Shown here piece by piece: positions 60,823 through 64,000 of a stretch of DNA of 64,000 bases. The DNA lies in NCBI GenBank assembly GCA_050084985.1, contig JBITNC010000001.1:51150001-51214000 (forward strand), given 5' to 3'. Below the pieces are notes generated by a model. The model was not told the origin of the DNA, searched no databases, and saw only the letters and a program-made list of their open reading frames with translations. Numbering within the stretch: position 1 is the first letter of the stretch; each line of letters begins with the position of its first letter. The position numbers were made by a program, and so were the translations under genes. This stretch comes from Nageia nagi (Eukaryota > Pinophyta).

Positions 60823-61484
60823 CTTACCTTTAATGCAATATTGAGATAGAGCAAGTAAGAGAGAAGAAGAAGAGAAAGTAAAAGAGTTCTCTTCCAAATA
60901 GATACAACAAAGATGAGAACTTTTTACATATTTATGAAGTATGAAATATTTTGTTTTAGACTCACTACTTTTCTAAATACAATCATTAACCATACCTAGT
61001 TTCAATATACATGAAGTAGTCATTCAACTGAAAGTCTTGAAGAGTCTCTAAGAGCCTGCATACCTAAGGTAAGTAACTTGTAATCTCAAAGGAACCTACA
61101 AGTCATAAGAAGCTCAAATAACAAGATTAGTAAGATGAATCACATAAATTCCATCATGAACTAATCAATGGTGCACTATAAGTCATAACAAATATGTCAT
61201 GCCAAAAACTCATAGTCATCTATTGTATATAAAATATGTGTTAATTATTATTACAAAATAGAGCATGCACATACAAGTTCCTCACATATGGATAACTGAA
61301 TAGTGCCAAAAGACACATAAGAGTTTCTCACATATGGATAACTAAATAGTACTAGATTGGTCAATCTTTTGCTTTTAAAATTTTGTACAAGTTCCTCATT
61401 TAAAGTGAACTTACGATGAAGGTGTACAATAAAATTAACACTATATAGCACAAACATGAATTTAGCATAAGAATTAAAACTTCA

Positions 61485-63900
61485 CTCCCCCTTAAAGGGA
61501 AACTTTACCAACCCAATAGCATCCTTAAGCTTATATAATTGAGCTTCCAAGAGGGGCTTGGTAAACAAATCAATGAATTTTAAGGTGGATGAATAATACT
61601 TCAAGTGTATGATGCCATATAGAACCTTCTCCCTCATAAAATGGGTATGGATTTCTATATGTTTTATATTCTAATGGAATATAAGATTTTTAACCAAAGA
61701 AATATCTGATTAATTATATAAAAAAATCAAAGATGAGCCACCTTGTTCATGCCCAATTTCTTTTAGAAATGCCTTAGCCAAATAGCTTTCTAGGCTACAA
61801 CAGACATGGCTTGGTAGTCAACTTCTATGGTTGAAAGAGAAATAGTATGTTGCTTCTTAGAAACTCGTGAGATAGCAACTGAAAAAATGGTAAACACATA
61901 TGCAAAGGTTGATTTTCTATCATTTTTATCTCCTCCATATTCAAACTATGAGAATCCAAAGAAAGCAAATGAGAGTAACTTAGAATACTTGCAAGCAAGA
62001 TCCTTAGTCCTTGTAACATACCTCAAGATTTGCTTAATAGCATTGAGATGCTCAACATAAGGCTTTTGCATGAATCATTCCATCAAATTCACTATAAAGG
62101 TAATATCTAACCTAGATATAGTCAAATATAAAAGACTACCAATTAATTACTTGCAAGCTATAGCATCAGCTAATTGAGAGTTGGAGTTTAGAGAGATAGT
62201 AATTCTAGGAGAAATTGGGATTGTAGCATATCTACACTCTTACATTCCAAAATTCTTTAAGATGTTTGATATATACTTAGATTAATTAGGATAAATATAA
62301 TTCTTATATTGATACACTTGCATTCTAAGATAGTAGTGTAAGAGACCAAGATCAATCATTTCAAATGTTACCTTAAGTTTGGATATGCACTCTTGAATGA
62401 TTTCATGATTATTTTTAGTTATCATAAGATCATCCATATAAATGAGAATCAAGACCATATCTTTTTCATGATTGAGCATATATAGATCAGAGTAAAAAAA
62501 ACACTTGGAAAAACCAATGTCTGCAAAGTACCCTAAAATCTTTCTATACCAGGCCCAAGGTGCTTATTTAAGTCCATATAATGACTTTTTTAGCTTGACA
62601 TAAAAGATTCTTTATCTTTCATAATAAACCTTCTAGTTGATTCATGAATATTTTCACATCTAAGTCACCATTGATAAATGCACTCTTGATATCAAGTTGA
62701 AAAACTTTCCATCCTTGAGCTCCAAAAAGAGAAAGGATAATCCTAATAGTAGGGATCTTTGTCATAGAAGAAAAGGTTTCCTCATAATCTACATCGTATT
62801 TATGAGCAAAACTTTAGCTACTAACCTTACCTTATATTTTTTAATATCTACAATTGAATTGAACTTGACTTTGTAGATCCACTTATTGCTAATCATAGTA
62901 TTCTCATTGGGATAAGGAACCAAGTCCCAAGTTTTATTTTTCATGATCACTTCATACTCCATTTTCATGGATTCCATCTAGCACTTATGCTTAGAAGCTT
63001 CTTTGAAATTTGAGAGCTCATGCTTATTATCAAATAAGGATTTATTCAAGGTTATACTCCTTGTTACCCTTTGTGTTGGAGAATTTTGTTCCTGAGATGA
63101 CTTATCTTTATCAATATCTAACTAGCTAGGTGCAACTAAAGAGTCCCTTGGATCATCAACATTCTCATTATAAGTAGATTCATTAGGAAGTTCATTGAAC
63201 TTTACATCCTTTGAAATGAACATGGTTTTATAGGATGGATAGTAGAGCCTATAGCCTCTATACTAATTGTCATAACCCACAAAGATGCATTTTTTAGCTC
63301 TTTTGTTCAACTTTTTCCTTTTCTCACAAACACTGTAGGAGAATGCTTCACAACCAAACACTTTAAGGTGAGAAACGTTAGGTTTTCTTTCTTATCATGA
63401 TTCAAAAAGAGTTTTTCTTTGAAAAGCTTTTGTGGAACACCTATTTAAGGTATAAATAGCAGTGCTCATAGCTTCACCCCATAAGAAGCTAGGAAGATTA
63501 CCCAAGATGCATTTAGCCATCTTCATAATTATTCTATTTTTCCTTTCACCAACACCATTCTGCTAAGGAGTGAAAGAAATTATAAATTGCCTCTTGATTC
63601 CATACTTAGCATAAAAATCATTGAACTAATTATTGTTATATTCTCTTCCATTATTTGATCTTAACATCTTGATTTTAAGATTAGTTTGATTTTCAACAAA
63701 GGCCTTAAAATTTTTAAAACTCTCAAAAGTTTGATCCTTGTGCTCAAGTAGATACCCAAAGGTCATCTTACTAAATTCATCAATGAAGGTAAAGATGTAA
63801 GATACTCCTTTAAGTGATTTAGTCTAAAATGGACCTATCAAATATAAATGCACATGTTGAAGAGGTTGAGATGCTCTTGTTGCTTTATCTTTTTCAAACT
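61485..63900 (-). pseudogene. Copia-6 pol pseudogene
   Basis: Minus-strand integrase to RNase H remnants. RT N-terminus at 62789-62977 (KNKTWDLVPYPNENTMISNK); RT core at 62282-62479 (ILIYMDDLMITKNNHEII) with YMDD in place of YVDD. Integrase at about 63300-63890 is readable in pieces (LRSNNGREY for RSDNGGEY, so that Asp is Asn). The first integrase motif HSDLMG is also lost. It stops at FEKDKATRAS, where Copia-7 begins. Confidence 0.83.
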
Positions 63901-64000
63901 TATTGGAATGTATAATGCATTATTATAAATATTTGTATTAAATCTTCTATGTAAATTCATTAATACTTAAGGGTATCATTTGATACCTTAAGTATTTAAG
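63901..64000 (+). repeat. Copia-7: start of plus-strand LTR (runs off window)
   Basis: TATTGGAATGTATAATGCAT followed by CTTAAGGGTATCATTTGATA matches, in reverse complement, the inner 100 bases of the Copia-2/-4/-6 LTRs, so this is the first 100 bases of an LTR in plus orientation. It interrupts Copia-6 integrase. It is either the 5' LTR of a complete plus-strand element or a solo LTR; the window ends too soon to tell. Confidence 0.85.

Larger units (their letters stand above)
60326..63900 (-). mobile_element. Copia-6: Copia element nested in Copia-5
   Basis: Minus-strand Copia element whose 3' LTR begins at 60326 in the middle of the Copia-5 integrase. Its coding region runs from about 61485 to 63900, where it is broken by the LTR of Copia-7. 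The remaining Gag, leader and 5' LTR must lie to the right of the window. The pentamer before the LTR is GATTA (60321-60325); the partner duplication is outside the window. Confidence 0.87.

Overview
The window looks like plant nuclear DNA, most likely from a large, AT-rich, repeat-laden genome. A gymnosperm or conifer is my best guess, from the style of the pentatricopeptide-repeat (PPR) relics and from Copia elements with very long leaders; this is inference, not proof. I see one apparently intact host gene, an alpha/beta hydrolase of the ABHD17 type at 28617-29480 (+). Nearly everything else is transposable-element DNA or decayed gene fragments.

Layout. 1-3.6 kb: no clear gene, one weak coding-like relic. 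3.6-8.17 kb: degenerate plus-strand Ty1/Copia element (Copia-1) with a recognisable LTR pair. 9665-26840: an old minus-strand Copia element (Copia-2; 5-bp duplication ATAAA on both sides; LTRs about 90% alike). It is split in its leader by a much younger minus-strand Copia element (Copia-3, 16328-25041; duplication ATTTG on both sides; two 506-bp LTRs with 5 differences by eye). Copia-3 is the best-preserved element: complete Gag, protease, integrase, RT and RNase H domains broken by three stops and one frameshift. 26.85-33.95 kb: unique-looking DNA with the hydrolase gene, then a minus-strand PPR pseudogene zone. 33953-42175: Copia-4 (minus), inserted into that PPR zone, which resumes at 42.2-47.9 kb. 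48136-49276: plus-strand relic of a CACTA (En/Spm) transposase with a plausible small intron. It is cut off by an LTR-like block and an unidentified minus-strand coding relic (49.3-50.65 kb). 51.5-56.1 kb: minus-strand L1-type LINE relic. 57.2-64 kb: a three-level nest in which Copia-5 (minus) is interrupted by Copia-6 (minus), itself interrupted at 63901 by the LTR of a plus-strand relative (Copia-7) that runs off the window.

Copia-2, -3, -4, -5 and -6 belong to one lineage. They share a Gag-Pol of the same order (Gag, CCHC knuckle, protease, integrase, RT, RNase H), a 3' minisatellite between pol and the 3' LTR, an unusually long (about 2.5-3 kb) non-coding leader between primer-binding site and gag in the copies where it is visible, and LTRs with a TATA box and a conserved palindrome. 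Many inactivating changes are C-to-T or G-to-A, as expected from decay of methylated, silenced repeats.

I found no tRNA, rRNA, CRISPR or other compact system. The most unusual signals are the reiterated PPR E-motif arrays, the conserved LTR palindrome, the leader architecture, and the clean dated nesting. All coordinates and identities were worked out by eye.
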